DNA of 64,000 nt, taken from positions 1 to 64,000 of the forward strand of contig CAUYUJ010015009.1 of NCBI GenBank assembly GCA_963575745.1, written 5' to 3'. The translations under genes were made by a program, and so were the position numbers. Positions 42,693 through 53,574 of the stretch are shown one piece after another; position 1 is the stretch's first letter; each line of letters starts with the position of its first letter. The notes below the pieces were generated by a model. The model did no database searches. It saw nothing but the letters and a program-made list of their open reading frames with translations, and was not told where the DNA came from. The stretch comes from Prorocentrum cordatum (Eukaryota > Sar > Dinophyceae > Prorocentrales > Prorocentraceae).

Positions 42693-43450
42693 TTGCGTGC
42701 TTCAGCGTCGTTTACAGCTACATGCGGGAGCACTGCTGCGAAGCGTCGGAGCTTTGGCCCAGCGTTAGGCAGATGCTCACCTGCTTCCTCGGGCTGCTCG
42801 TGGCCCTCGTGTGGCCTCCTGGGAGCTGCGATGGAACGGTGTCGCCTGCGCCGCCGACGCCTGCGAGGGGGGCTTTGGCGCGTGCTTGCATCGGCCCAAC
42901 GCCGAGCGCACCTCGCGTTGCGACCGCGTGCAGGAGCGGGGCCGCTTCTGCCGTCCTGGGGGCGTTCGGGCCCGAGAGGCGGCGCTGCGGGGCGCGCTGC
43001 CAGCGGCGGGCCTGCTGGGGGTGGAGCAGCTGGGAGCGGTCGGGGCCTAGGGGCTTAAGTCGGTGGGAGTTCGAAGAAATCCTTGCTGCGGATCTGGGCG
43101 AGGATGCATGTCGCGTGTATGCTGGCCTTTTCGCCGCGATGCAAGCTGCTTGAGGCTCGCGCCCTCCTCGCTAGCCCAGGTCGCAATGTGAGGGGGCTCT
43201 TCTTTTAAGCTCTTTTTTTGTGCTAGTTTTGCTATCGTTCCTTATTTTGACAAATGTCGCGCCACGAACTACAGACTTCTACGGATCCTGCAAAAAAATC
43301 ATGCATCTGCCTCGTCAAAAACGTCCGTGTTGCAGTTGGATGGATTCCGTCTGAATACAACCCCGCGGACTGGCCGTCTTGTCTGTTCTGCGCCTTGCAG
43401 CAACTCCGCGGACTGGCCGTCTCGTCTGTTTCTGCGCTTTGCCAAGGGCG
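42693..43450 (+). pseudogene. RNase H region of the DIRS-like element
   Basis: Begins SLACFSVVYSYMREHCCEAS immediately after (GA)n. It continues with LRWNGVACAADACEGGFGAC (catalytic TDAS-like box, here ADAC), KLLEARALLASPGRN at about 43137-43180 with the conserved Glu, RLLRILQKNHA at about 43275, and RVAVGWIPSEYNPADWPS at about 43330, the C-terminal RNase H block typical of these elements. Blocks fall in at least three frames with stops between. A 42-bp duplication follows directly. Confidence 0.55.
43361..43443. repeat. 42-bp tandem duplication at the RNase H end
   Basis: 'CCGCGGACTGGCCGTC' plus 'TTGTCTGTTCTGCGCCTTGC' is repeated once with a few changes, so the NPADWPS block is partly copied. 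A local slip event within the decayed gene. Confidence 0.6.
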
Positions 43451-44159
43451 GGCCCTGGCGAGGTTATTCTCGGCAAGGCCTCTCGGTGGCCCTTGCGCTT
43501 CTAATTTTCATGGCTGTGTATAAGGCAATGGGGGCATGGGGAAGGGGGGGGCCCGATCCCCCGAGGATGGCGCGCGTCGAAAGCGAGTTTTGCAACTTAT
43601 TGACTTCGTCGGTCGGTCGCGAACGTCCGGGTCCTTGGGTCCGCGATTTTCTGTTAGCAGTGAAGTGAGAGCCCCCGTCGACATCTCACCGTGGCCTTTT
43701 CGGCTTCAAATTTCTCAGAATTCGGTATTTCGTCGTGTCGGCGACCTGCGGCGCGCGGTGGCCGCGGGAGCTGCCGGGGCGAATCCGTGCCGGGCCGTTC
43801 GTCGCGACAGGGTGCCGCCGCGTGCCGAGGCCCTGTCATTTGCCTCGGTGGGCTCGTCGCAACAAGCGGATCGACGGGTTTGGACTTCGCCGCGTGCCTG
43901 TGCTGCACGGCGGGCCGCGAGCTGCAGAGTGGTCGACCACGGGGGCCGCGGTGCCCTCCTGGCCCCGGCGCCGGGGCGTGCTGCGTTCGAGTCGCTGGCG
44001 CAACGGACGGCGGAGCTTCGCGGCATCCTTCCTCGAGCGAGGCACGGGCGGCGCGGCGATGAAGTGGACCGTGCCGTCAGACTCCATTTCGAGCAAGTCA
44101 GACGGCAAGGGCGGTGCGCTTGTCGCGCCCGCGGGCTGGAGCGGCGCGGAAAGCGGCGG

Positions 44160-44960
44160 CCGGGGCGCCGGTTGCAAGAGCTGCTGGAGCGGGGCGTGCA
44201 GCTGCATGGGCCCGGCGCGCTGGAGCAGCATGCCGTGCGCGCTCGGGCCGAGAGCTTTATTTGATGGGTCTTCGCAAAGTGGTCGGAAGTGGGGCGAGTT
44301 CAGGACATCGACCCCGGCAAGGTGGACGCGCTGCTTGTGATGTAATTCGAAGAATTTGATTTCGCGGCGAAGTCCCGTCCGAAGGAGCGAAGGCAGTCCC
44401 ATCTGGCCGGCCATGGTCACCGCGCTTGTCGGCGATGGGAAGCCGGAGATGGGGGTCGCGGTGCTGATGATGTGGAGTACGTGCTGCCGGCCAGGGGGCC
44501 TCCTTGCGATGGGGATTTGATCACCGCGAACTCGGTCTGCAATCCTTGGGGAAGGGCTTTCGACGCTTCCGAGAGCAGCCCCCAAACAGGAAGAACGAAT
44601 TTGACCAGAGCTGCATGTTTTATCGCGGGTTCTGGAGACCGTTGCGGTGGCTGCTGGGGGTGCTCGAGGGCCGCGGGCCTGGGAAGCTGTTGTCTGTTGT
44701 GGCGCTTGAGGTGCTCGAAGGCCTTCAAGGCGGCCGCCCTGCGTCTTCAAATCGAACTCGTCCCGTGCCAAGCTGTACTCAGGGGCATCCCGCGACATGA
44801 TGATCGGGATCCGCGGCATGGCGGCCATCAGGAAGCGCGGGGGCTGGAAGACGGACAAGAGCCTCCAGCGGTGCAAGAAACGCGTCTTCCTTGGCAAGAG
44901 CTGGGAGCGACGTTCGAGGGCTTTCCAGGCCCCGTCGCTGCCGTGATCTCGGTGGGAGTG
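44160..44960 (+). pseudogene. tyrosine recombinase of the DIRS-like element
   Basis: The N-terminal core-binding part is traced by LEQHAVRARAESF (about 44221) and DIDPGKVDALLVM (about 44305), then FEEFDFAAK after a stop. The catalytic part has LMMWSTCCRPGGLLA (box I region, Arg codon 44488), a shift, MRWGFDHRELGLQSLGKGFR, PPNRKNEFDQS and LRWLLGVLEGRGPGKLL. The box II position reads KLYSGASRD (44770-44796), where RH-SGAS is expected. It ends IRKRGGWKTDKSLQRCKKRV, where the nucleophile Tyr of the R-Y-KK signature is Cys (codon 44872). Such recombinases insert circular cDNA in DIRS elements. The long minus-strand open frame 43836-44897 is its antisense shadow. Confidence 0.5.
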
Positions 44961-45473
44961 TAAGCAGGAATAGCTTCCAGGTGGAATGTCTCAACCCTGC
45001 ATCGCATGTTTTTTTGTAGGCGCGCTAGTGTCAGGCATTGCGGGGACGTCGCAATGTGATCTCCAAGAGTGGCTCGCACACAATTGCGCTTGATTGCGTT
45101 TACCATTTTTTCCGTGCTTGCGCGAGGATGCATGTGCCTTTCCTGGGCTTTCCTAACAACTGTAACGTTGCCGAGAAATCTCGGTTCTTGAGATTTCGAA
45201 TGCGGTGCGATTTTTGTATCAATAATACTCTTGGCGGTTTTGGCAATAGATATCCCCCTCAATGTTTTTTCTCTCCTCGGTAATTTGTTCTCGGGACTTC
45301 TGGGCCTTCGTCGGCATGCCCGAAGGCGAAGATTCCCCAATAATGTGCTTTTGAACTGTTGTTCAGTTCCCGTCGCTATGTCGCAAGAACCCCGCTGCGG
45401 CCTCTACTAGCCGACGCCAAATTTGAGACATAATTGATACATACATGCTCTTGGGGCATAGCCGAGTCGAACT
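44961..45473. other. 3' flank of the DIRS-like element, no gene
   Basis: AT-richer than the element. No coding content recognised. Confidence 0.4.
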
Positions 45474-45487
45474 TATATAGATATATG

Positions 45488-45549
<62 letters not shown>

Positions 45550-45566
45550 CACATGTATATGTATGA
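45474..45566. repeat. (TA)n microsatellite
   Basis: About 90 bp of TA with TATG/TACA interruptions. Confidence 0.9.
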
Positions 45567-45673
45567 TGGGGTGTGAGGATGGTTTTCTTAGGACATGCTT
45601 CCTTTGGGTGTGTTGGTAGGCCTCTTGGGCGTCTCCTGGGAGCCTTTTTTTTCTGTTCGGCGACTAAGCGCCT

Positions 45674-45886
45674 TCACCTATTATCTTGGTTTCTTGCTAC
45701 GCTCTGTGTACGGCCGCGCGAACCGATGGCCGTGTGCTGCAAATCGCTCGCACGGGCCTTCACGGCCTTCAACAACATTTTGCATGGGCAAGCCGCTTCG
45801 GTCGCCTGGGCGCCCGCGGCCGCACTGTCGCGCAGCACGATCAAGTGGGCGGCGATCTTCGACTGGAGATCACCCCCGTCCACCAA
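45674..45886 (-). CDS. short coding-looking minus-strand fragment
   Basis: 70 codons reading DLQSKIAAHLIVLRDSAAAG and CPCKMLLKAVKARASDLQHT, amphipathic and free of low complexity, unlike the other frames. No start context, domain or neighbour. Possibly an exon captured beside the repeat block. Confidence 0.2.
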   Translation of the reverse strand: MVDGGDLQSKIAAHLIVLRDSAAAGAQATEAACPCKMLLKAVKARASDLQHTAIGSRGRTQSVARNQDNR

Positions 45887-46029
45887 CTCTTTGGGGGGTC
45901 TCTTGGGGCTTCCTGGGGGGCTCTAGAGCGCCTCGCAAGGCTTTGTGGGAGCCTCTTGGTGGCCTCCGGGGGCCTACAGGCGGCCTTGAAGGCCAGAGAC
46001 CTCGAAATATCAGTTGGCGTCTCCCTCTG

Positions 46030-46805
46030 AGCCCTCTCTTGGGGAGCTCTTGGGGCACAATTGGGTTGTTTCCGGAGCCTCCTGGGCCGTCTTGGGGCCC
46101 TCTTCGGGGCCTCCTGGCCCGTTTTGGAGCGATCTAAAAGGGCCCCCAAGCGAGGCCGTGAGGGAGCGCTGGGAAGCGGGGAAAACGAGAACGCCTGAAT
46201 CCTTCAAAAACCATTGGAAAATTATTGAATCTTGCCTCCCAAGGCCCTCCTGGGGAGCCTGTTGAATCCGTCCTGGAGCGTGTTCGAGTCCTCGTCGGCC
46301 GTCTTGAAGGCAGCTTGAGCGTTTTCGGGGTTCTTGGGACCGTTTAGGGCCCTCTCGGGACCTCCATCAGCCTGTCGCGGCCTGCTTCGGGGCCGGCCCG
46401 GGCCGCCTCGGGACCCTCTGGGCCTTCTCTTGGCGCGCTCTTAGGACACAGTTGGGTTGTCTGGGGAGCATCCTGGGCTGTTTTGGCGCCCTCGTTGGGG
46501 CTTCGTAGGCCTTCTTGGATCGATCTGAACGTTCTCTGAGGCCGTGTGGGAGCGCTGGGAAGCGGGGAAAACGAGAACGTCAAAATGCCAAACGCTCGGA
46601 AAACAAGTGAATTTTGCCTTCCACGGCCCTTTTTGAGGAGCCTTTTGAGTCCGTCCTGGAGCGTGTTCGAATCCTCATCGTCTGTCTTGAGGGCAACTTG
46701 GGCGTCTTCGGGGCCTCTTGGGACCGTCTAGGGCCCTCTCGGGACCCTCTTAGCCTATCGTGGCCTGCTTCGGGGCGGGCTCGGGGCGCCTCGGGAGCTC
46801 TGGAC
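46030..46805. repeat. tandem dimer, about 390-bp unit
   Basis: 46030-46428 and 46429-46805 are colinear: AGCGCTGGGAAGCGGGGAAA, ACGAGAACG, CCGTCCTGGAGCGTGTTCGA and TAGGGCCCTCTCGGGACC occur once in each. Both are built from 'TCTTGGGGC' type motifs. The ORFs reading Leu-Gly-Ser-Trp repeats are shadows of this composition. Confidence 0.8.
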
Positions 46806-46889
46806 CCCCCCCCGCAACCCCTGGTGGGCACCGATGGGGGGAACAAGCAGCGGCCCGCGCCCCCTCCCCGGGCCTACTTCGAAATAGAG

Positions 46890-47594
46890 AATCATGTTCC
46901 CAAAAAGCTTTCTGGGAACATGATTTGTTCGGCTCTCTAAGAAGGGGGTTTTTGAGGGCTTACCGAGGGGCGGCTTGTGGCCTTGTCAGCAAGCCTATTG
47001 GAAACATGGTTGGGGAGGTGGGCGGAAGCCCAAAGAATCATGTTCCCGGAAAGCTATATGGGAAATGCGATTCACCGAAGTGTCTTGGGGTCGCAAGGGG
47101 CTTCCCTTGGGCCTTTTGGGAACCTCGCGGAGCTTCTTGGGAGCTTCTTGATGGCCTCCGGGAGCGTTCTAAGAGCTCAGGCCGGAGACCTCGAAATGTC
47201 GCGCTCTTCGGGCGCTCTTGGGTCGCTCTTGGGGCTCTTTCGGGGCGCTCTCGAAACTCTCTTGACTTATCTGGAGAGCTTCCTGGGCCGTCTCTGCGCT
47301 TTATTGGGAGCCTCTTCGGCCGTCTGCCATCTGAGGGCTTCTGACGCGGTCCGGGGCAGTGGGGAGGCGGAACATGGGAGAGCGCAATAATGCTTCAAAA
47401 CCATTGGAAAATGTATGATTTTCGGCTTCTGAGGCTCTTTGGAAGGCCTCTGGAGGCGCTCCTGGGGCGTTTTGCCAGCGTCGTCGGCTGTCCTGAGGCC
47501 ATGTTCGGCGTGTCCGGGGCCTCTGGGGGCTGTTTTTGCGCGTCCTGGGAACCCAAGAATCATGTTCCCGAAAAGGCTTCGGGGAACATGATTT
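46890..47594. repeat. three related hairpins, AATCATGTTCCC stem
   Basis: Site 1: 46890-46902 pairs perfectly with 46913-46925 around AAAAGCTTTC. Site 2: 47036-47047 with 47060-47072, imperfect. Site 3: 47558-47572 with 47579-47594, one extra G on the right arm. All three share the stem AATCATGTTCCC and an A-rich AAGCT/AAGGCT loop. Confidence 0.75.
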
Positions 47595-47814
47595 CGAACG
47601 AGGCCCTCTTGGGGGCCTCCTGGGCTGGCTTTGAGAAGCCTCTTGGGCCGTCTCGGGGGGTTCCGTGAGCCCCACAAGACGACCCTTTTGGGCCGTCTTG
47701 GGCCCTTTTGGGTCTCTCTTGGGCTGTCTTGCGGCTCCTCGGGGGCGTCTGGGGCACTCCGAAGACGAAGCAAAAGAGTATGCTGAATTTTTACGTTTTA
47801 CTACGGAGACGGGG

Positions 47815-48180
47815 ACCCCAGACCCGCCCCCCGGGGGGCCGGGACCGCTCCAGGACGCCGAAACCTTATAAAAACAGAAGGAAAATAAACCCCGGCCCCG
47901 CCATGGAGAGAGTCGGGGTCGCAGATTCCAAACCCCAGACCTGCTCCCCCAGAGTCCGCGCAGCCCCAGGACGCGGAAACCCTGTAAAACCATAAGGAAA
48001 GTGAGCCCCAATCCCCCCATGGAGAATCGAAGCCACAGATTCCAGACCCCAGACCTGTCCCCCGGGGGGCCGGGACAGCCCCAGGACGCGGAAACCTGAT
48101 TAAAAAACACAAGGAAAGTAAGCCCCGGTCCCTCCATGGAGAGTCGGGGTCGCAGATTCCAGACCCCAGACCTGCCCCCC
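47815..48180. repeat. minisatellite, about 117-bp unit, three copies plus a partial
   Basis: Units start near 47818, 47936, 48050 and 48168 with CAGACC.GCCCCC. Each contains CCAGGACGC.GAAACC, an A-rich AAGGAAA block, and CCATGGAGAG.TCGGGGTCGC. The fourth copy is cut off by a TA tract. Confidence 0.85.
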
Positions 48181-48181
48181 C

Positions 48182-48183
<2 letters not shown>

Positions 48184-48246
<63 letters not shown>
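48184..48246. repeat. (TA)n microsatellite
   Basis: About 60 bp TA with two TATG steps, directly abutting the 117-bp array. A small perfect stem (48260-48267 with 48271-48278, CCGTGGAT) follows. Confidence 0.9.
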
Positions 48247-48247
<1 letters not shown>

Positions 48248-48869
48248 ACTAGTGTGGACCCGTGGATTAGATCCACGGAGTTGGGCGGATCGAAGCAGGG
48301 TGGCGCGCGCTGGGTGGTGCGACGCTGCCAGCTACTGCCGTAGATCCCTTGAAGCTTGTTGTAGTGCTGTTCCCCCGCCGAAGGCGCCCAAATATCGAAA
48401 CGGGGGCCGAAGTGTTCGAGCTTCGCAAGAGGCAGAAATTCAGGAGCCCAAGCCTAGCAACGTTGGAAGATTCGCGCCGGGATCGCGGCAGACGCGGGAG
48501 CGGGTTCGGGCAAACGCGGCGCCGTCTCGGGCCGCGTCGGAGGCGTCGGAACGGCGTCGCGGCAAAGTGAGGAGCGCAGCGGGACAGCCCCAAGGCCACC
48601 GGAGCGTCAAAACATTTTTTTTTGCGCCTGCGAGGGGCCTCTCGCCTCTCGTCCGCCCCGCTCTGTTGGGAGCACTTTTGAAGCTTCTTGGGGGCCGTTT
48701 GGGAGCTCTATGGGAACTGTTTTGGGCTCCTCGGGGGCTTCTGGGAGCCCTCTTGGGCGGCCGGCAGGGCGCCTCGTGGGCCGTCTTGGGGCCGTCTTGG
48801 GCCATCTTGGACGCCTATCGGGCCGTCTTGGGGCCATCGTGGGCTGTGGAGCCATGTTTGGGCCCTCTT
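48247..48869. other. unassigned DNA leading into the CTTGGG repeat family
   Basis: 48340-48570 has a plus frame reading RPNIETGAEVFELRKRQKFR that looks weakly coding. From about 48640 the 'CTTGGG' repeat composition takes over. Confidence 0.3.
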
Positions 48870-49545
48870 GGGAGACCTTGGAAGCCTCTGGGGCTATTGT
48901 GGATGCTTCGAAAAGCAATAAGCCGAATCTGCTGAAAATGTCAGTTTTCCGAAGGGAATGTGACGAATTTAGCTTGAAGGAGCCCTTTCGAAGGAACCCC
49001 TTGGACACGCCTGGAACCGTCCGGGGGCGTCTTTGGGGCTCATGGGGCCGTCTGGAGAGCATCTTGGGCCGCCTGAGGTCGTCTCGGGGCCTCCATAGGC
49101 CGTCTCGGGGCTGTCCTGGGCCCCTCTTGGGCCTCTCGTGGGGTCCTCTTGGGTCGTCTTGGGCGCCTCTTGGGCCGTCCTGGGCTCGTCTGGAGCCATC
49201 TTTGGGCCCTCTTGGGGGCCGTCTTGGGCGATCTTGGAGGCCTCTGGGGCCGTTTTGGACGCTTCGAAGACCAATAAGCCGAATCTGCCGAAAATGCAAA
49301 TTTTCCGAAGGGACTGACGATTTTCATTTGATGGAGCCCTTTCGGGGGACCCCTTGGACCCGCCTGGAGCCGTCTGGGGGCGTCTTTGGGCTCATGGGGC
49401 CGTCTGGAGTCTGGAGAGCATCTTGGGCCGCCTGAGGTCGTCTTGGGTCGTCTCGGGGCCTCCAGGGGCCGTCTCGGGGCTCTTCTGGGGAACTCTGGTG
49501 CCGTTTCGGGCCCTTCCGGGGGCCCTGCGGAGCCGTTTCGGGGTT
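48870..49545. repeat. tandem dimer, about 345-bp unit
   Basis: Both halves contain AATAAGCCGAATCTGC.GAA, TTTTCCGAAGGGA, GGAGCCCTTTCG, CCCCTTGGAC.CGCCTGGA, GGGGGCGTCTTTGGG and GAGAGCATCTTGGGCCGCCT in order (first near 48918, second near 49273). Same 'CTTGGG' style as 46030-46805 but a different unit. Confidence 0.8.
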
Positions 49546-49654
49546 CTCTGAGGGCTCCGGGGACCGGGCCCCCCCGCAAACCCACCAGGCATTTTTCGGA
49601 TTTATTTGAATGGATACACACACACGCACACACACATATATGTATACATATGTA

Positions 49655-50090
49655 ATATGTCAACTGTCGAGCCCCGATATGCCTCGGCGTGATGCTCGGG
49701 TCGTTGAGTTTTGTTCCACACCGTAGGTGTCGCAGCGGCTTTCCTGGGTTTCGTTGCACAGAATGTTTGCCGTTAGAAAAATCGTCTCGTCATGGGTGTG
49801 CGCTGCACGGAGATGACGTGCGAAGTTTTGGAGGTGTTGAAATTCACTGCTTTCACCCCCCCCTCGGTGTCCATACTGTTAGTGCCCGAATCTCGCTTTT
49901 TTTCGTCTCCCGCCCGCTTGCCACCCTCGTCTGCTTGGGACAAATGTTAGATGTCAACTGTCGAGCCCCGAAATGTCTTGGCGTGATGCTCGGGCCGTTG
50001 AGTTTCGTTCCACACCGCAAACGTCGCATCGGCTTTCCAAATTTCGTTGCACAAAATGTTTACCGCTAGAAAAACGAATCGCCGCGTCAT
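49655..50090. repeat. direct repeat of about 140 bp, 293 bp apart
   Basis: 49656-49793 and 49949-50090 share ATGTCAACTGTCGAGCCCCG, GGCGTGATGCTCGGG, GTTGAGTTT.GTTCCACACC and TTTCGTTGCACA at about 85-90 percent identity. The 155 bp between are unrelated, so either the period is 293 bp with loss or these are two insertions of one element. Confidence 0.75.
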
Positions 50091-51489
50091 AATATTTCTA
50101 ATAATGTCATTCTTTCTTCGTGTCACCGTGCCGGTATTTCCAATTGTTTATTTCCTTACCGTCCCTTTTTTTCTTCTTCCGCGCTGTCATCGTCATGTGC
50201 ACCATTTGTCTCATCCTTCACGTTTTTTGTTGTTGGGGGGGGTGTCATTTTTTATGTGTTTTCTTCTCTCGTTTGTTGTGTGGAACAACTCTTGTTATTT
50301 TCCGTCTCCATGTCTCCTTTTATAATATCTCTTTCGTGCAAGCCACACGCATTACGTGGATCGCCGTGCCTGACGAATCTGCACGATTACTCGACATGCC
50401 CTTGTACGATATTGCTTAATGGTTGTGGGGCTTCGTGTGAACTTCCTCATCCACTGGTGAAACCGATTGGCGATCGCGACTTGCGACGACTCTGTGCGGT
50501 AATCTCATCCTTGCCATCAGTTCATTGTTTCATTCGCTGTGCCTTCCCCCGCCGAGCCGACCACCACCACCCGCGCGCTGGTGTTACCAACAATATGAAT
50601 GCATTTGTTGAACGCCATATTCCCCCAAACGCGCTACTGCTAAATGCCATGCGTTTGAACGCCCAATCCATGTTCAACGTTAAGAAAACCAACTATGTGT
50701 GTGCATATCGAATACTCACTCGGTTGCATTCTTAGTTTTACTTTGCGTACGTACGTGCTTGCATTGAAACCACGCGCATGTTTGCTCTCGTGTTTTTTTG
50801 CTTGATTGTTTCGCGCGGAATCCCGTGGACTCCGATGTAGTGTCTCGTGACAAACGGAATGACGACAATGAGGAGGGGAAGGGGGAGTGAGATTGAGGAA
50901 GAAGGGAAATGCATGAGGGTCCGAGGAGGGGACGGAAGAGGATGAGGAGGATGAGGGAGAAACAAACCCAAGACTTATCAAATAGAAGAAAACGAACGAA
51001 TAACAACATCAACGACCAGAAACCGGTGGAATCAAACAATAATCGGAACATAAGCAGGGGCGAGGCGGAATATGAGGACAACAAAGAGGAGAGCGATCGA
51101 GCATCGACCGCCGAGTATCGAGCGTCGATTATCGAAGAAGTCGAAGGCCGAGGGGGAGGAAGAGGAGGAGGAGGGGGAGGATGAGGAGGAGGAGGAAAAA
51201 GAGGGGGAGGACTGAGGCCAATGCTCAAGCGTCTTATCTGACGTCCTACCCATCTTTCCCATCCTGTGTCATGGCGTCCTCTCTATTCGCGCAATCGGAT
51301 GTCGTCGCATGGCGTAACATTACATACAATAACATGGCGTTGAATATCAACGCGTAGCATATTATACATAGCATGGCGTGGCACTGCATGGTCAAACATT
51401 GGATATCATAACATTGCAACTGAATGCGTAGCATCGCACAACGGAACACGCCATACCATTGCATTGCATTGTGTTGCATTGCCTTGGAA

Positions 51490-51690
51490 CTGAAGCTCTC
51501 GCTTCAACGGGAATACGATTCGGAACGAGCAGAAACGCAAAAATGAGGCCAACGCTGCAACGGGAACACAATTCGGAACGAACAGAAGCGCTGCAATGAA
51601 GCCAACGCTGCAACAACTGCACGGTTCCCAGCGAACGGAAGCCTGAAAATAAGGCCAACGCTGTAGCGGGAACGATTTTTTTGAACAACG
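51490..51690. repeat. tandem array, about 60-bp unit, three copies
   Basis: 'GAACGAGCAGAA.CG', 'AATGA.GCCAACGCTGCAACG' and 'GGAACAC' recur near 51515, 51577 and 51638 with changes. Confidence 0.6.
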
Positions 51691-52139
51691 GGAAAGAAAC
51701 GTTTTTGCCAACGCACATATGAACAACTCGCCGGAATCCAATGTAAAAAACAATACTCAAAGGGGGGCCGAACACCTTCTGAACAGAATCAGCGGAGAGA
51801 GGAGAGTAATATTAGGATTGTGTAAAGCAGGAGGAGGAAGATGAGGAGGATGATATAAGAGGATGAAGGCCCAGGCTCGAGGATAGTTCACGATCGACGA
51901 TGATCGAATATCGAAGAGGATTGGGGTCCAATGACGAGGAGAAGGCGAAGATCGACGACGAAGATCGAGAGAGAAGGGCGAACTTCAGATAATCGACCAG
52001 GAGGATATTCCCCCCGTCACCGTTTTATATCGGCGATATTTTTTTCGGTGTAGCTACTGCAAGGCCCCCGCGAAAATCACTTTGTATCATATACACGTGT
52101 GCACCTCACACAATCGCGCTGTGCGTCCCCGTGTGTCCC

Positions 52140-52220
52140 ATATGGTGCTTCAAAATGCTTCAACCATGCTTCAACGATGCTTCAATATGGTGCCCTATGT
52201 GAGAGCTTCAACCATGCTTC
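52140..52220. repeat. ATGCTTCAA iterations
   Basis: Six copies of a 9-13 bp unit (ATGCTTCAACC and variants) on the plus strand. Confidence 0.7.
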
Positions 52221-53383
52221 AAAATGTTCTCACGTTTCTGAACGACGAAATATTTTCTGAACGCCATACCTTTGCCCGAACACTAGACTCCATGGGACTT
52301 GCGCGACTTACGTAGATACTCTGGAAGCCACATCGTGACTTACGGGAAATTTGTCAATTAATTAGTAAGGACTTGTAACACACTGATGAATCTTTAGTAA
52401 ATTCCCCGCACGCCCTAACATCCCCCTTCACAGAAACCCCCTCCGTCACGGTGACGCTCCGCTTGCGGTGATCCCCCGTCGCAATGACCCTCCTCCCGTC
52501 ACAAATGAACCTCCCTCCCCCAGTGCGGTGATCCCCCGTCATGATGCACTCCTCCCCTGTCATTGTAAAACCCCCCCATCACGGTGCACGCGCCCGATGC
52601 GGTGACCCCTCCCCGTCATGGTGGTCCATTCTCGTCGGGTGACCTCCGGCGAACGATTCCCGCGTCGGAGAACCCCCCCCAAAGCCTGGTGTCTGGAACG
52701 CCCCTCCAGACGCCGGCCGCCGGCTCGACAGCCACTGGCCGACGACGACGGCGGTCGTGGCAGCGGCAAAAGGGACAACGACGATGGCGACGGCAATGAC
52801 GGACACGGCAGCGATGGCGAGGACAACGAAGGTGGCGACGGCGAAGACGACGAAGGCGGTGATAGCGATGATGTAAAGAAGAATTTTGCTTCCGAAAAGG
52901 GGGAAATGGAAGGAGGACGGAGCACGACGATGGCGGAGGGAGGATTTAATTGCCCTCGCGCGGTTTGTGTTATCCTCCCTCCTGCAATGTATCTTGCAAT
53001 GTAGTTTTATTTCCTGAAACAACTCTGGTTTTCCGTGACGACTTTGGACCAAGATCATAGTGCATGTCCGCTATGGAAAATTTCAACAACCTTCCTTACT
53101 TCCCACATATCAGATCATGTGGTGTTCGCGCATCCCTGCGTACGATTCCATGGTCCCTTAGGCATGGTGCTGCTTGGGACACAATCGGATGGCTTTACAT
53201 AACGAATGCGAAGATGAATGGAACTGGCATGTTCAAATATACAGAACGGAAGGGCCTGAAGTAGACGGTGGAAGGAGAGGTGAGGGGAGGGAGGGGAGCG
53301 GATGGGGAAGAAAGGAAGAAGGAAGAGAGAAGCAATGCCGACCCAAGGGACCAGAAGCACGAGCCCATGCGGTGCCAAAACGA

Positions 53384-53560
53384 ATTGTCCGAGGTACCGA
53401 AACACATTTTCTGAGGTACCGAAACGAATGTTTGGAGAATCGTCTGAAATACCGAAGCGAAGCGACCGAAATACCGGAACGGATTGACAGAGATACCGAA
53501 ACGGATGTTCAAATACCGCAGCGGTAGCGGAAGTACTGAAACGGATGCTACCGATGCATC
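53384..53560. repeat. degenerate ATACCGAAACGGAT array
   Basis: About seven imperfect copies of a unit containing 'TACCGAAACG', spaced 15-40 bp, directly upstream of the second endonuclease-like domain. Confidence 0.6.
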
Positions 53561-53574
53561 AAGGCCGTTCGCTG

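Larger units (their letters stand above)
50091..53383. other. AT-richer intergenic DNA with small arrays
   Basis: No supported gene. Holds a GGA tract (50865-51215), a GCAT-rich stretch (51330-51440), TGACGG/CCCCCGTCA iterations (52400-52620), and GACGGC hexamer DNA (52740-52870) that reads Asp/Gly-rich. The frame 52618-53004 through the latter is open but has no support beyond low complexity. Confidence 0.45.

Noticed and set aside
43836-44897. 353-codon minus-strand ORF as a gene
   Set aside because: Antisense of the tyrosine-recombinase pseudogene; stop-free because of GC3-biased codons on the other strand. No motifs.
46660-46680. tRNA T-arm-like GTTCGAATCC
   Set aside because: No acceptor or anticodon stems around it; it is part of the 390-bp repeat, whose other copy reads GTTCGAGTCC.
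48252-49435. Leu-Gly-Ser-Trp repeat proteins (two plus-strand ORFs of 227 and 241 codons)
   Set aside because: They follow the 'CTTGGGGCC' repeat composition, occur in several frames and on both strands, and show no conserved frame between repeat copies.
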